Below are positions 48,981 to 58,083 of a stretch of DNA of 64,000 nucleotides, piece by piece. Made by a program: the position numbers and the translations under genes. The stretch covers positions 1 to 64,000 of the forward strand of contig JANQML010000020.1 in assembly GCA_028280105.1 (NCBI GenBank). Reading direction: 5' to 3'. The notes beneath the pieces were generated by a model that saw only the letters and a list, made by a program, of their open reading frames with translations, had not been told where the DNA came from and made no database searches. Within the stretch, counting starts at the first letter, position 1; each line of letters starts with the position of its first letter. This DNA is from Desulfobacula sp. (GTDB lineage: Bacteria > Desulfobacterota > Desulfobacteria > Desulfobacterales > Desulfobacteraceae).

Positions 48981-50042
48981 TTACACCACGATATTGAAAA
49001 CCGAAGCATCGCCGGTTTTTACAAGGGATTCGACAAGGCTCCCGGGTTGTGTTTCTTCAGGCCGGGCCAGGCAGCATTCTATCTTTCGGGCATGGTAGGC
49101 CTGATCCAGCAGTTTTGATTTCAATTCCGGAATCAAAGACTGAATATAATGCCGGGTTTCCTCATCAGCCAAAAGGAACCGGCCGGAAAGCTCCTGTTTA
49201 TAGATTGAAAAATCAGCTCTCAACGGACCCAGCCGGGTCATATCGAGTAAAAAAGAGATGTTGATCACTTTATCTGTTTCATTCCGGTCCGAGTCACCGG
49301 AAACGCCGGTATCAATCATCAACTGGCCGAAACGAAATCCGGGATCGCTGAAAACCGGGAACGGCAATAAATATCGTCCGGATTCGGAGCTGTGATGATT
49401 GAGCAGCTGAAAATTTTCCAAACTCTCAAAAAACGATGCTGCCATGTTCATTGCACCCGGCCTGCCCGGCCCTGCCTTTATGAGTTCCCCATGGATATGG
49501 GCCTTGAGGTCCTGTTGTGCCAGCCCGTCCATGACGGTCTTTAATGCCGTTGAACCGGTCCCTTCCGATATGATCCGGGCAATCTTATTCTCCAGGGTTA
49601 TGCCGCTTTTTTCGATCAGACGGGGTAAAAAATCGATATCTGCTTTGCCGGATTTAAGGGCCATCTCTTTTAAAAGCCCGTTTGCCAGAGGCAACCGTGC
49701 CCGGGTAATATCGGGAATAGAATCGGTTTGAGAAAAAAAACCAACCAGCGAAGAGATCTGTCGTGATGTCATTTCCCGGACCGGACCGATCAGTTTAAGA
49801 GTGATGCTCTCCTTTGCGCGAGTCACTTTGAGTTGAACCTCTTCTCCCGGGGTCAACAGCATGGCGGTTTTGGCCTCAATCAACCGGCCGTCGAACAAAA
49901 GCTGGGCCTTGCCTTGGGGAAGAGAGGCAACCACCTTGGCCGTGATAACCTGATTTTTAGTGAATGATGGAAACTGACTCTTTTTTCCGGTACCGGTCTT
50001 GAGGACTATCTCGGAAGATGAGATATGGACACCGGAGATCAT
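48981..50042 (-). CDS. FliK-like hook-length-control family protein
   Basis: Position next to the FlhB-like gene; N-terminal AKVVASLPQGKAQLLFDGRLIEAKTAMLLTPGEEVQLKVTRAKESITLKL and C-terminal LDMTRLGPLRADFSIYKQELSGRFLLADEETRHYIQSLIPELKSKL (FliK C-domain-like). Confidence 0.7.
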   Translation of the reverse strand: MISGVHISSSEIVLKTGTGKKSQFPSFTKNQVITAKVVASLPQGKAQLLFDGRLIEAKTAMLLTPGEEVQLKVTRAKESITLKLIGPVREMTSRQISSLVGFFSQTDSIPDITRARLPLANGLLKEMALKSGKADIDFLPRLIEKSGITLENKIARIISEGTGSTALKTVMDGLAQQDLKAHIHGELIKAGPGRPGAMNMAASFFESLENFQLLNHHSSESGRYLLPFPVFSDPGFRFGQLMIDTGVSGDSDRNETDKVINISFLLDMTRLGPLRADFSIYKQELSGRFLLADEETRHYIQSLIPELKSKLLDQAYHARKIECCLARPEETQPGSLVESLVKTGDASVFNIVV

Positions 50043-50626
50043 GAATGGCGCTGCTCCATTTCAAGAAACTTTTTTTTCAGATCAATCACCATGGTTACCT
50101 CCCCTTTGGGAACGGATAATTGCCGGGCAATATCATCCGGGGAAAATCGTTGTTCATACAATTCAATAATACGGTGCTGCTGGTCGAGAACGGCCGAAGA
50201 GGAAGCGTCCGGATTTAAGGCCGGGGCTGCCAAGGAGACGGGAGAGGGTTTGTTCAATTGCTCCAGAAGTTTGTTCTGCTGGGTTTCGGCCCGGGACAAG
50301 AGCAGGTTGATGTTGATGATCCGGTCGTCCAAGGCGTGATTGAGCGCCTTTAACAATCTTTTTTTTTCTTTGACCTGTTCATCAAATGCGATGGCGGTTT
50401 TTTTGGATTCCCGCATCAACGGTTCAAGCATTTTAATGATATCGGTTGCGGAGTTGGAGGCATGACGCCTTTCGGCATGGGCATCTTCTTCCTGCCGATT
50501 ATTCTCTTTGGCAACGAACTTTAACCGGTTTATTTTTTTTGCCTGAACAAATAAAATGACCACCAGCAGAAACTGAAATATGAAAAGGGTTGCGATCCAA
50601 AATTCATTTGAGAATAATATGATCAT
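50039..50626 (-). CDS. Membrane-anchored coiled-coil protein with C-terminal helix-turn-helix-like segment (DUF2802/DUF6115-like), flagellar cluster
   Basis: N-terminal TM (FWIATLFIFQFLLVVILFVQ); C-terminal IIELYEQRFSPDDIARQLSVPKGEVTMVIDLKKKF. Confidence 0.55.
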   Translation of the reverse strand: MIILFSNEFWIATLFIFQFLLVVILFVQAKKINRLKFVAKENNRQEEDAHAERRHASNSATDIIKMLEPLMRESKKTAIAFDEQVKEKKRLLKALNHALDDRIININLLLSRAETQQNKLLEQLNKPSPVSLAAPALNPDASSSAVLDQQHRIIELYEQRFSPDDIARQLSVPKGEVTMVIDLKKKFLEMEQRHS

Positions 50627-50925
50627 GCTGTTGTGTCCAGCAACCTGCCCGTTGCATCCGGGTCCTGATCCAACTCTTCCTGCCGTCTCTTCCGTTTCTC
50701 TCTCTCCTGCTGCTCCCTTTTGGCTTGAGACTCTTTTTCTTTTTTCGCCCGAAGCCGCTCTCCCGCTTCAAACTCCTGAACCGTTGTATTCTTAATCCGA
50801 TCCCTGATTTCCTGTTGAGCAGCAGCCTGTTCCGGAGACGGTTTGGGTGAATGAGACTGCTGAGTCAGTTCCTGGGCAGCACCGGATTGCTGAATCACAA
50901 TATTATGTCCTGGTACTGTCGTCAT
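50623..50925 (-). CDS. Small charged protein of unknown function in flagellar operon
   Basis: Start/stop overlap with neighbours; lysine/glutamate/arginine-rich C-terminal half. Confidence 0.5.
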   Translation of the reverse strand: MTTVPGHNIVIQQSGAAQELTQQSHSPKPSPEQAAAQQEIRDRIKNTTVQEFEAGERLRAKKEKESQAKREQQEREKRKRRQEELDQDPDATGRLLDTTA

Positions 50926-50939
50926 TTGAAACCTTAATT

Positions 50940-52895
50940 TTAGCTGGCCTTAAACATTTTAAAACTGACCCGTTCAATATAATGAACCGGTAATACCTTT
51001 TTCAAAGTCATTTCAACCACCTCCAGCATATCTGCTTCCGTTACCTCATGTCCCTCGTCAGCGGCCAGACTTTTTCTCAACGAGTCGTAAATCAGGTCAC
51101 GGTAAAAGGAGAGATTATCATTAATTTCATGATAAGCCCTTTGATCGGAATAATCAATAGAGATATCTGCTGTAATATAAGAGAGTTCTCTGGACTGGAG
51201 AGGTGCCAGAATAACGAAATCCTCCAGAACCAGATTACCGGGTTTCCGATCTATCCTCACCTCTTGAAGATCAATGGTCACCGTATCAACGACAATCTCT
51301 CTATGGGTTTGTGCCGGTATTCCGGCAACAGGAGACGCAGTGACCGCTTCGGATCCGGGATCAGATGAAAAAAAGAAAAAATAGGACACCGGCACCACAA
51401 TGCCCAGAACCAGTAGCCCGGAAGCGCAGGCAAGGACCAGCCTGGACTTTAAAAACCCTGTTTTGCTTTTCTTTTTTACCTTTTTCTTTTCTGATTCGGC
51501 AACCGGTTCGTCATCATCCCCTTCAAGGACCACCGGTTCTTCCCCTTCTTCATCACCGAAGTCCTCGTCAAACTCGTCACCCAGATCCCCGTCGTCTTCC
51601 ATATCCATCATATCACCCAGCAGATCTTCATCTTCCTGATCCGCCGCCATCAGAAGCGTGTCAATATCGTCCTGTGAAATGAGAATATCGTCATCGTCGT
51701 CATCATCCGTTTCCATCAGCAGGGCATCAATATCATCCTGGCTGACATCGTCATCTTCATCAAAATCCAGGCTGTCAAGATCATCGGTACTCGTCCGCAA
51801 CAGGTCATCCGTATCATCGAGGTTGACCACCTCGTCCCCTTTGGAGTCATCCTTTAAAATATCGTCCAGCGAGTCGTCCACAGGTTCGGGAACAATTGAC
51901 AGATCCTCTTCAGAGTCAAGATCCAGATCAGACAGGGGATCTCCGGCACCATCTGCCGGTTCTTCTGCAGGTGTATCATCAAAATTTTTAATCAAATCGT
52001 CCAGGGTCTCCTGGGTAATCAGACACCCTTCAACAGCAACGGCTTCAGTGTCGTCAATCACAACATCAGCGGGGTCTTCTTCTGTAGAATCAGCCGCCTT
52101 CACTTCCTCAGCGGCCGGTTCCGGACCGGCCGCATCCGTCTCATCCGGATCGGAATCTAAAACCGGCTCCGGCCCGGATTGATCATCAGGTTCATCACCG
52201 GATTCGCCAGACGCTTCAGGTTCGGTCTGTTCAGGTCCGGGCGGATTGTCTGCCTCCGAGCTGTTCATCAAATTGTTGATATCATCCTGAGAGATCATCT
52301 CAAACGCATCGTCTTCATCCGGCTCCGGCGATGAGCCGGTATTCATCATGGCATCGATATCATCCTGGGAAAGTTCACCGGTCTCTGCCTCAATCTCAGG
52401 CTCGGGTTCAGGTTCAGGTTCAGGGGCATCCGGCGTATTTGAATTCATCAGGCTGTCAATATCATCCTGGGAGAGTTCCCCCGGCTCTTCCGAAGCGTCC
52501 GGCTCATCCGGTTCAGATGAATTCATCAGGCTGTCGATATCATCCTGTGAAATCAGCTCCATCTCATCGTCGTCCAAACCGTCATCGGACGGTATATCAT
52601 CTTCGGCACCTGTCGAAGGGTTTGAATTCATCAGATTGTCGATATCGTCCTGGGACAATTCGCCCAAATCGTCGGTCTCCAGTTCGGTTTCAGCCGGGGC
52701 TGTTTCAGCCGGATCATCCAGAGCAGGCCCGTTCATCAGAGAATCAATATCGTCCTGTGAGAGCTCACCCAAGTCATCTGAATCTTCACTTGAAATCAAA
52801 TCCTCGGCCTCTTCTATGGATGATGAATCCAAAAGCTTGTCAATATCATCCTGGGAGATTAGACTTTCCTCTTCTTCTATGGTTGGATCCGACAT
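50940..52895 (-). CDS. Membrane protein with FliL-like periplasmic domain and cytoplasmic array of FliM-like SQDDIDxLL/M motifs
   Basis: Nine SQDD(I)(D/N)xLL/M motifs plus one degenerate; single TM after EKKKVKKKSKTGFLKSR; C-terminal FliL-like domain ...LEDFVILAPLQSRELSYITADISIDYSDQRAYHEIND...HYIERVSFKMFKAS (tentative). Confidence 0.75.
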   Translation of the reverse strand: MSDPTIEEEESLISQDDIDKLLDSSSIEEAEDLISSEDSDDLGELSQDDIDSLMNGPALDDPAETAPAETELETDDLGELSQDDIDNLMNSNPSTGAEDDIPSDDGLDDDEMELISQDDIDSLMNSSEPDEPDASEEPGELSQDDIDSLMNSNTPDAPEPEPEPEPEIEAETGELSQDDIDAMMNTGSSPEPDEDDAFEMISQDDINNLMNSSEADNPPGPEQTEPEASGESGDEPDDQSGPEPVLDSDPDETDAAGPEPAAEEVKAADSTEEDPADVVIDDTEAVAVEGCLITQETLDDLIKNFDDTPAEEPADGAGDPLSDLDLDSEEDLSIVPEPVDDSLDDILKDDSKGDEVVNLDDTDDLLRTSTDDLDSLDFDEDDDVSQDDIDALLMETDDDDDDDILISQDDIDTLLMAADQEDEDLLGDMMDMEDDGDLGDEFDEDFGDEEGEEPVVLEGDDDEPVAESEKKKVKKKSKTGFLKSRLVLACASGLLVLGIVVPVSYFFFFSSDPGSEAVTASPVAGIPAQTHREIVVDTVTIDLQEVRIDRKPGNLVLEDFVILAPLQSRELSYITADISIDYSDQRAYHEINDNLSFYRDLIYDSLRKSLAADEGHEVTEADMLEVVEMTLKKVLPVHYIERVSFKMFKAS

Positions 52896-52910
52896 GATCG
52901 ACCTCTTTTC

Positions 52911-53657
52911 TTAAGTTACATAATCCTGAAGCCCGGCCTTTAATTTAACAAGAATCGCCGTATGGATCTGACAGATTCTTGATTCCGTCAGTGTAAGCAC
53001 TTCCCCGATCTCTTTTAGCGTCAACTCCTCATAATAATACAATGAGACAACCATCTGCTCTTTTTGGCTCAATTTTTTTATATTTTTTGCCAGAACATAT
53101 TTCAGTTCCTGTTTATCAAAACTGTCTGCCGGGTCATCCTCTCCTTTAACACCGGTTTGAAACCGAGTCTTTGAATAGGTATCGTTTTTTTTGGTTTTGA
53201 TAAATTCATCCAGGCTTAAAATGGAAGCACCGTGGATATGGGTCAGCATATCATAGTAAGCTTCCAGACTGACACCCAGCTCCTGGCTGATGTCGTCATC
53301 CGTAGCCGATGCGCCTTTTCGGTCTTCCACGCTTTTAACCGCTTTGGCAATATCCTGAATTTTCTTCCGCATGGACCGGGAATAGGTGTCCATACTCCGC
53401 AATTCATCCAGGATGGCTCCTTTTATCCGGTACTGGGCATAGGTTTTCAGACTGACATGTTTAGAAGGATCATACTTATCCACCGCATCAATCAACCCCA
53501 AAGACCCGGCAGATAACAGTTCGTCAAAAAAAACACTGGACGGCAGTCGCATGGCGAAACGGGAGGCAATATGCTTAACCAGGTAAGCGTATTCCACGAT
53601 TGTTTTTTCCCGCCACGTTTCATCTTCGATTTTATTTGCCGGGTACTGTTTTTTCAT
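52911..53657 (-). CDS. fliA: Flagellar sigma factor FliA (sigma-28)
   Basis: YAYLVKHIASRFAMRLPSSVFFDELLSAGSLGLIDAVDKYDPSKHVSLKTYAQYRIKGAILDELRSMD; LTLKEIGEVLTLTESRICQIHTAILVKLK. Confidence 0.96.
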   Translation of the reverse strand: MKKQYPANKIEDETWREKTIVEYAYLVKHIASRFAMRLPSSVFFDELLSAGSLGLIDAVDKYDPSKHVSLKTYAQYRIKGAILDELRSMDTYSRSMRKKIQDIAKAVKSVEDRKGASATDDDISQELGVSLEAYYDMLTHIHGASILSLDEFIKTKKNDTYSKTRFQTGVKGEDDPADSFDKQELKYVLAKNIKKLSQKEQMVVSLYYYEELTLKEIGEVLTLTESRICQIHTAILVKLKAGLQDYVT

Positions 53658-53676
53658 ATGACACTATGCGTTTCCC

Positions 53677-54570
53677 TTATTTTACCGCCTGAAAAACCCG
53701 GTTCATAAAAAAAGTCAGATTACCGCTGGAATGCGGCCGTTCCGGGGCTGTTTCAAGTTTGGATGAAATATTCTTAATCGCTTTGGCAGCAGGGGAATCC
53801 GGCGCATTATCCATGATCAGGCTCCGTTTTTGGACCGACCGCTGCAACTGGCGGTCAAAGGGAATAAATCCGGTATACTCCAGAACCACATTCCCTAAAA
53901 ACTTATCCAGAGCCCCGCTCAATGACGCATAGACCCGCTTGGCTTCCTCCGGTGTCTCCACCATATTGACGACCAGTTTAAAATACCGGGTGCCGTATTC
54001 CTGTGACATCACCTTCATCATGGCATAGGCATCTGTAATCGAAGTCGGTTCCTTGGTTGCGATGACCAGGCATTCATCACAGGCGGAGTTAAAATAAAGA
54101 ACATTGGATGATATGCCGGCCCCGGTGTCCACGAGTATGATATCGGCTTGGTCTGCCAACGTCTCAAATTCGCTTAACAGGGTCAGTTTTTCCCCTTCAT
54201 TGAGTTGGGTGAAATTTGCAAATCCCGATCCGCCGGGAAGGATTTTAACGCCGTGATCAGATGTTACCATGACCTGATTCAACGTTTTTTCAGCAGAGAT
54301 CACATGTTTGATATTATAGTCGGGACGCAGATTAAAAATAATGTCAATATTTGCAAGCCCCACATCCGCATCAATAATGACCACCCGGTTACCGGCCCGG
54401 GTCAATGCCACGGCCATGTTTCCCACCAGGTTGGTTTTACCGACGCCCCCTTTCCCGCTGGTCACGGCAATCACCCGCGGTAATTTTTCTTTGCCAGATC
54501 CCATATGTAAATTATCCCTTGAAAGTACGTTTTTTTTTACAGCCTCTCGAAGTCCTCTTGCTTGGTCCAA
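53677..54570 (-). CDS. flhG: FlhG/FleN MinD-family ATPase
   Basis: RVIAVTSGKGGVGKTNLVGNMAVALTRAGNRVVIIDADVGLANIDIIFNL; N-terminal LREAVKKN. Confidence 0.93.
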   Translation of the reverse strand: MDQARGLREAVKKNVLSRDNLHMGSGKEKLPRVIAVTSGKGGVGKTNLVGNMAVALTRAGNRVVIIDADVGLANIDIIFNLRPDYNIKHVISAEKTLNQVMVTSDHGVKILPGGSGFANFTQLNEGEKLTLLSEFETLADQADIILVDTGAGISSNVLYFNSACDECLVIATKEPTSITDAYAMMKVMSQEYGTRYFKLVVNMVETPEEAKRVYASLSGALDKFLGNVVLEYTGFIPFDRQLQRSVQKRSLIMDNAPDSPAAKAIKNISSKLETAPERPHSSGNLTFFMNRVFQAVK

Positions 54571-54571
54571 G

Positions 54572-55729
54572 TTATTTCTCTCCTCCGGGCCCGGCCCCCA
54601 AAATAATTTTCAGCAACTGCTGTTTGTCGGGAACAATCAGATCCTCGGGAACCCTTTGTCCGTTGGCGATCAAGGATACAGGCAGGCGTATCTCGCTGAT
54701 CTGATCCAGTATTTTGCCACATCGCCTGGTTTCATCGATCTTTGTAAAAACGATAGTCTCCGGGTTGAATACGGAAAATGCAGATGCCGCATCCTTCATA
54801 ATAGTCGATTCAGATGTAACACTCAAGACCAAATGAGTGGAAATCCTGAAATCGGTCTTTATCAACTGGAGTATTTCATCAATTTTCGGTTTATCCAGAT
54901 GACTGTGGCCGGCGGTATCGATCAGCACCATGTCCGAAGATTTCATCCGGTCAAGCGCATGGACCAGGTCCTGACTGCTGAAAGCCGGAACACAGGGCAG
55001 TCCCATGATCGACGCATAGGCTTTGAGCTGTTCAAATGCGCCCACCCGGTAATTGTCAATGGAAATCAGGCCGACCTTCATTTTTTTGGTAAAGGTCAGA
55101 TTGGCCGCCAGCTTGGCCAGTGTGGTGGTTTTCCCGACACCGGTGGGACCCACAAAGGCGGCCACATGAGGAATTCCCGCCGGTTTGTCCCGGGTGAAAT
55201 AATCCCGCGTGGCAATCTCCTCCATGCATTGCCCCATGACATATTTTTTCAACGATTTGATTTTTGCCTTCTGCTCCTTGTTTTCATCCATGAGGCCGGA
55301 GGCGTTCTGTATCAACCGGGCTGCAAGCGGTTCGCTCACACCGGCCCGCAGCAGGGAGGCAAGAATGCCCACGGATTCAAAATGGTTACAGACCATATTC
55401 TGCATTCCTGTGCCAAAACCGGCAATGGATATCATATCTTTAATGTCTGCAATATCATCTCTGATATCTGCCATGGCATCCTCTGATGCGCCTCCCTCAA
55501 CCGGTTGTGATCTTTTGAAGGCATCGGGCCGGATCAGCGGAGGGCCTGTATGAGCCGGAATTTTTTCCGGCACGGCCGCTTCAACTTCAAACATCGGTTT
55601 TGCATAAGGATCCCGGGGTGTTCGTGGAATTTTCCGGGTATTGAGAATCATGGCATCCGCGCCCATCTCCTCTTTGATACTCGCAATGGCCTGTTGAATG
55701 TTACTGGCTTTAAACACTTTCCTGTTCAT
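54572..55729 (-). CDS. flhF: Flagellar biosynthesis GTPase FlhF
   Basis: MNRKVFKASNIQQAIASIKEEMGADAMILNTRKI; VAAFVGPTGVGKTTTLAKLAANLTF SRP-type GTPase. Confidence 0.96.
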   Translation of the reverse strand: MNRKVFKASNIQQAIASIKEEMGADAMILNTRKIPRTPRDPYAKPMFEVEAAVPEKIPAHTGPPLIRPDAFKRSQPVEGGASEDAMADIRDDIADIKDMISIAGFGTGMQNMVCNHFESVGILASLLRAGVSEPLAARLIQNASGLMDENKEQKAKIKSLKKYVMGQCMEEIATRDYFTRDKPAGIPHVAAFVGPTGVGKTTTLAKLAANLTFTKKMKVGLISIDNYRVGAFEQLKAYASIMGLPCVPAFSSQDLVHALDRMKSSDMVLIDTAGHSHLDKPKIDEILQLIKTDFRISTHLVLSVTSESTIMKDAASAFSVFNPETIVFTKIDETRRCGKILDQISEIRLPVSLIANGQRVPEDLIVPDKQQLLKIILGAGPGGEK

Positions 55730-57821
55730 TCTTCAAACTTACCTTTCCACTTGCCTGTAAATTAATATCATCCACTATCTCCGCGTGTGAAACCACGAAA
55801 ACACTGGGCAGGGACGGTTCAATCAATTTTCTTAAATGTCTTCTCAGGGCCGGAGATGTCATGACCACCGGCTGTGCGTTTAATGCAACCTGATGCTCCA
55901 CCTGCTTTGAAACCGCTTTGACCACCTCGTCAATCAACACCGGATCAAGCGCCAGATAGGAACCGTGTTCCGTATGTTTGACATTTTTAGCCAGGATCTC
56001 TTCAAGGTTCCGATCCAGGGTGATGACCTGAAGCACCTTCCCGTCCTGGAGATAAGGGGCCAGCATCCCCTTTGCGATCCGCTGCCGGACATACTCGGTG
56101 AGCAGATCCGGATCTTTCCCCATGGGGGCGTAATCGGCCAGGGTTTCAACAATCGTGAGCAGGTCACGAATGGAGATCCTTTCCCGGAGCAGATTCTGCA
56201 ATACTTTTTGAACCGCTCCCAGGCTGAGCAGACCGGGTATCAGTTCTTCCACAGACTTGGGACTGGTTTTGGCAAGGTTATCCATCAGGTGCTGGACATC
56301 CTGGCGCCCCAGGAGGTCACAGGCATTATTCCGAACGATCTCAGTCAGGTGGGTGGCAATGACGGTGGAGTTGTCCACCACGGTGTATCCGGCAAATTTG
56401 GCCTCTTCCTCCCTGTCCATGGGAATCCATTTGGCCGGCAGATTAAACGCGGGTTCAATGGTGTCAATGCCTTCAATATCACCGGCATTCCCACCCGGAT
56501 CCATTGCAAGGAAATGGTTGACCATCAGCTCGGTCCCGGCCGTTTCCACCCCTTTGATCAGCAGCCGGTACTGGGCCGGGTTCAGATTCAGGTTATCCCG
56601 GATATGAATCGGCGGAATGATGATTCCCATCTCTGTTGCAAACTGTCTCCTGATGGCCCGTATTCTTCCCAACAGGGTTCCGTCCTGCTGTTTATCCACC
56701 AGAGGAATCAGTCCGTATCCGACCTCCAATTCGATGGTATCCAGGTTCAGGAGATGATCGACATCTTCGGGCTGGCCGGAGGCCTCTTCTTCGGCCTGGG
56801 CCTGTTCGTCCGCGATCTGTTCCTCTTTACTGCCCTTGTCCCCTCTTAAAAAGTACCAGGCAAGCGTCCCGATCACAAGCCCCAGTGTCATGAACGGAAC
56901 GGACGGCAGCCCGGGAATCAGGCCCATGGAAAAGACAATCACCGCACCGACAAATACCGGGGTGGCGCTTGAAAAAAGGTGGCTGGCAAATTCCTGCCCC
57001 ATTTTCATACTGGAACCGGACCGTGAAACCAAAAGGCCGGCTGCCGCCGATATCAGGAGGGCAGGGATCTGGGATACCAGGCCGTCCCCCACGGTAAGCA
57101 GGGTGTAAACGGAGAGGGCTTCACCCATCTCCATTCCCTGCTGCATCACACCTATGATAAATCCGCCGACAATATTAATCAGCGTGATAACAATACCAGC
57201 AATGGCGTCCCCGCGAACAAATTTGGAGGCACCGTCCATGGCACCGTGAAATTCGGATTCCCTGGCAATGGCCTGCCGGCGCTCTCCGGCTTCCACTTCA
57301 TCAATCATTCCCGCATTCAGATCCGCATCAATGGCCATCTGCTTTCCGGGCATGGCATCCAGGGTAAACCGGGCGGCCACCTCTGCGATCCGGCCGGCAC
57401 CCTTGGTAATAACCAGAAAGTTGATCAAGACCAGAATGATGAAGATAACCAGGCCCACTACATAGTTTCCGCCCACCACAAAGGCCCCGAACGATTTAAT
57501 GATGGCACCGGCAGCCATGGGGCCTTCGGAACCGTTTAACAGGATCAGCCGGGTGGAGGCCACATTTAACGAGAGCCTGAAAAGGGTGAGAACCAGGAGA
57601 AGGGAAGGAAAAATGGCAAATTCGAGCGGCTTTTTCGTGTACATCGTGGTGATCAGAACCACGATGCCGAACGAAATATTCAATGCCAGGAAAAAGTCCA
57701 GGATCATCGGATGCAACGGCAGGATCATTGCCATCAAAATACCGATAAAGGCAACAATCATTAAAATATCGGACGATTCTCTTTTTAGCCCTTCAATAAG
57801 CGCTGATTCACCTGCTGCCAT
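55710..57821 (-). CDS. flhA: Flagellar export protein FlhA
   Basis: LPLHPMILDFFLALNISFGIVVLITTMYTKKPLEFAIFPSLLLVLTLFRLSLNVASTRLIL; DAMPGKQMAIDADLNAG. Confidence 0.98.
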   Translation of the reverse strand: MAAGESALIEGLKRESSDILMIVAFIGILMAMILPLHPMILDFFLALNISFGIVVLITTMYTKKPLEFAIFPSLLLVLTLFRLSLNVASTRLILLNGSEGPMAAGAIIKSFGAFVVGGNYVVGLVIFIILVLINFLVITKGAGRIAEVAARFTLDAMPGKQMAIDADLNAGMIDEVEAGERRQAIARESEFHGAMDGASKFVRGDAIAGIVITLINIVGGFIIGVMQQGMEMGEALSVYTLLTVGDGLVSQIPALLISAAAGLLVSRSGSSMKMGQEFASHLFSSATPVFVGAVIVFSMGLIPGLPSVPFMTLGLVIGTLAWYFLRGDKGSKEEQIADEQAQAEEEASGQPEDVDHLLNLDTIELEVGYGLIPLVDKQQDGTLLGRIRAIRRQFATEMGIIIPPIHIRDNLNLNPAQYRLLIKGVETAGTELMVNHFLAMDPGGNAGDIEGIDTIEPAFNLPAKWIPMDREEEAKFAGYTVVDNSTVIATHLTEIVRNNACDLLGRQDVQHLMDNLAKTSPKSVEELIPGLLSLGAVQKVLQNLLRERISIRDLLTIVETLADYAPMGKDPDLLTEYVRQRIAKGMLAPYLQDGKVLQVITLDRNLEEILAKNVKHTEHGSYLALDPVLIDEVVKAVSKQVEHQVALNAQPVVMTSPALRRHLRKLIEPSLPSVFVVSHAEIVDDINLQASGKVSLKNEQESV

Positions 57822-57889
57822 TGATTCCCCTTATGAATGTTGACGGGCTGCTTGACACTGCCTGCCAAATTATTGTCGTTCGACCGGTC

Positions 57890-58051
57890 TTAGGCATCGA
57901 GTAAAAATAACCTATCCCTCTTACTTGTCTTTTTATCCGTATTCTTCGTTGGGAAAAGGCTCACATAGCTCGTTATGCGCGCCTTTTCCCGCCTTGAATA
58001 CGAATAAAAATTCGGCGCAATATGTAAAGGTTATTTCCACTCACTGCCTTA
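57890..58051. repeat. About 160-bp nested palindromic element (MITE/REP-like or structured leader) between flhA and rtcA
   Basis: Outer arms taggcatcgagtaaaaataacct / aggttatttccactcactgcctta; middle tttttatccgtattc / gaatacgaataaaaa; inner gggaaaaggc / gccttttccc. Confidence 0.75.
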
Positions 58052-58083
58052 GCAGACTTAAAGAGGATAAAAAGGAAAATACC

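Noticed and set aside
52331-52914. 188-aa plus-strand ORFs (Ser-rich SISSWESS repeats) opposite the SQDDID array; also 51658-52182
   Set aside because: Antisense readings of the repeated GAT/GAC/TCC codons.
54341-55486. 381-aa plus-strand ORF opposite flhG/flhF; likewise 55965-56849 and 39223-39915
   Set aside because: Antisense to strongly recognised flagellar genes; no recognisable motif.
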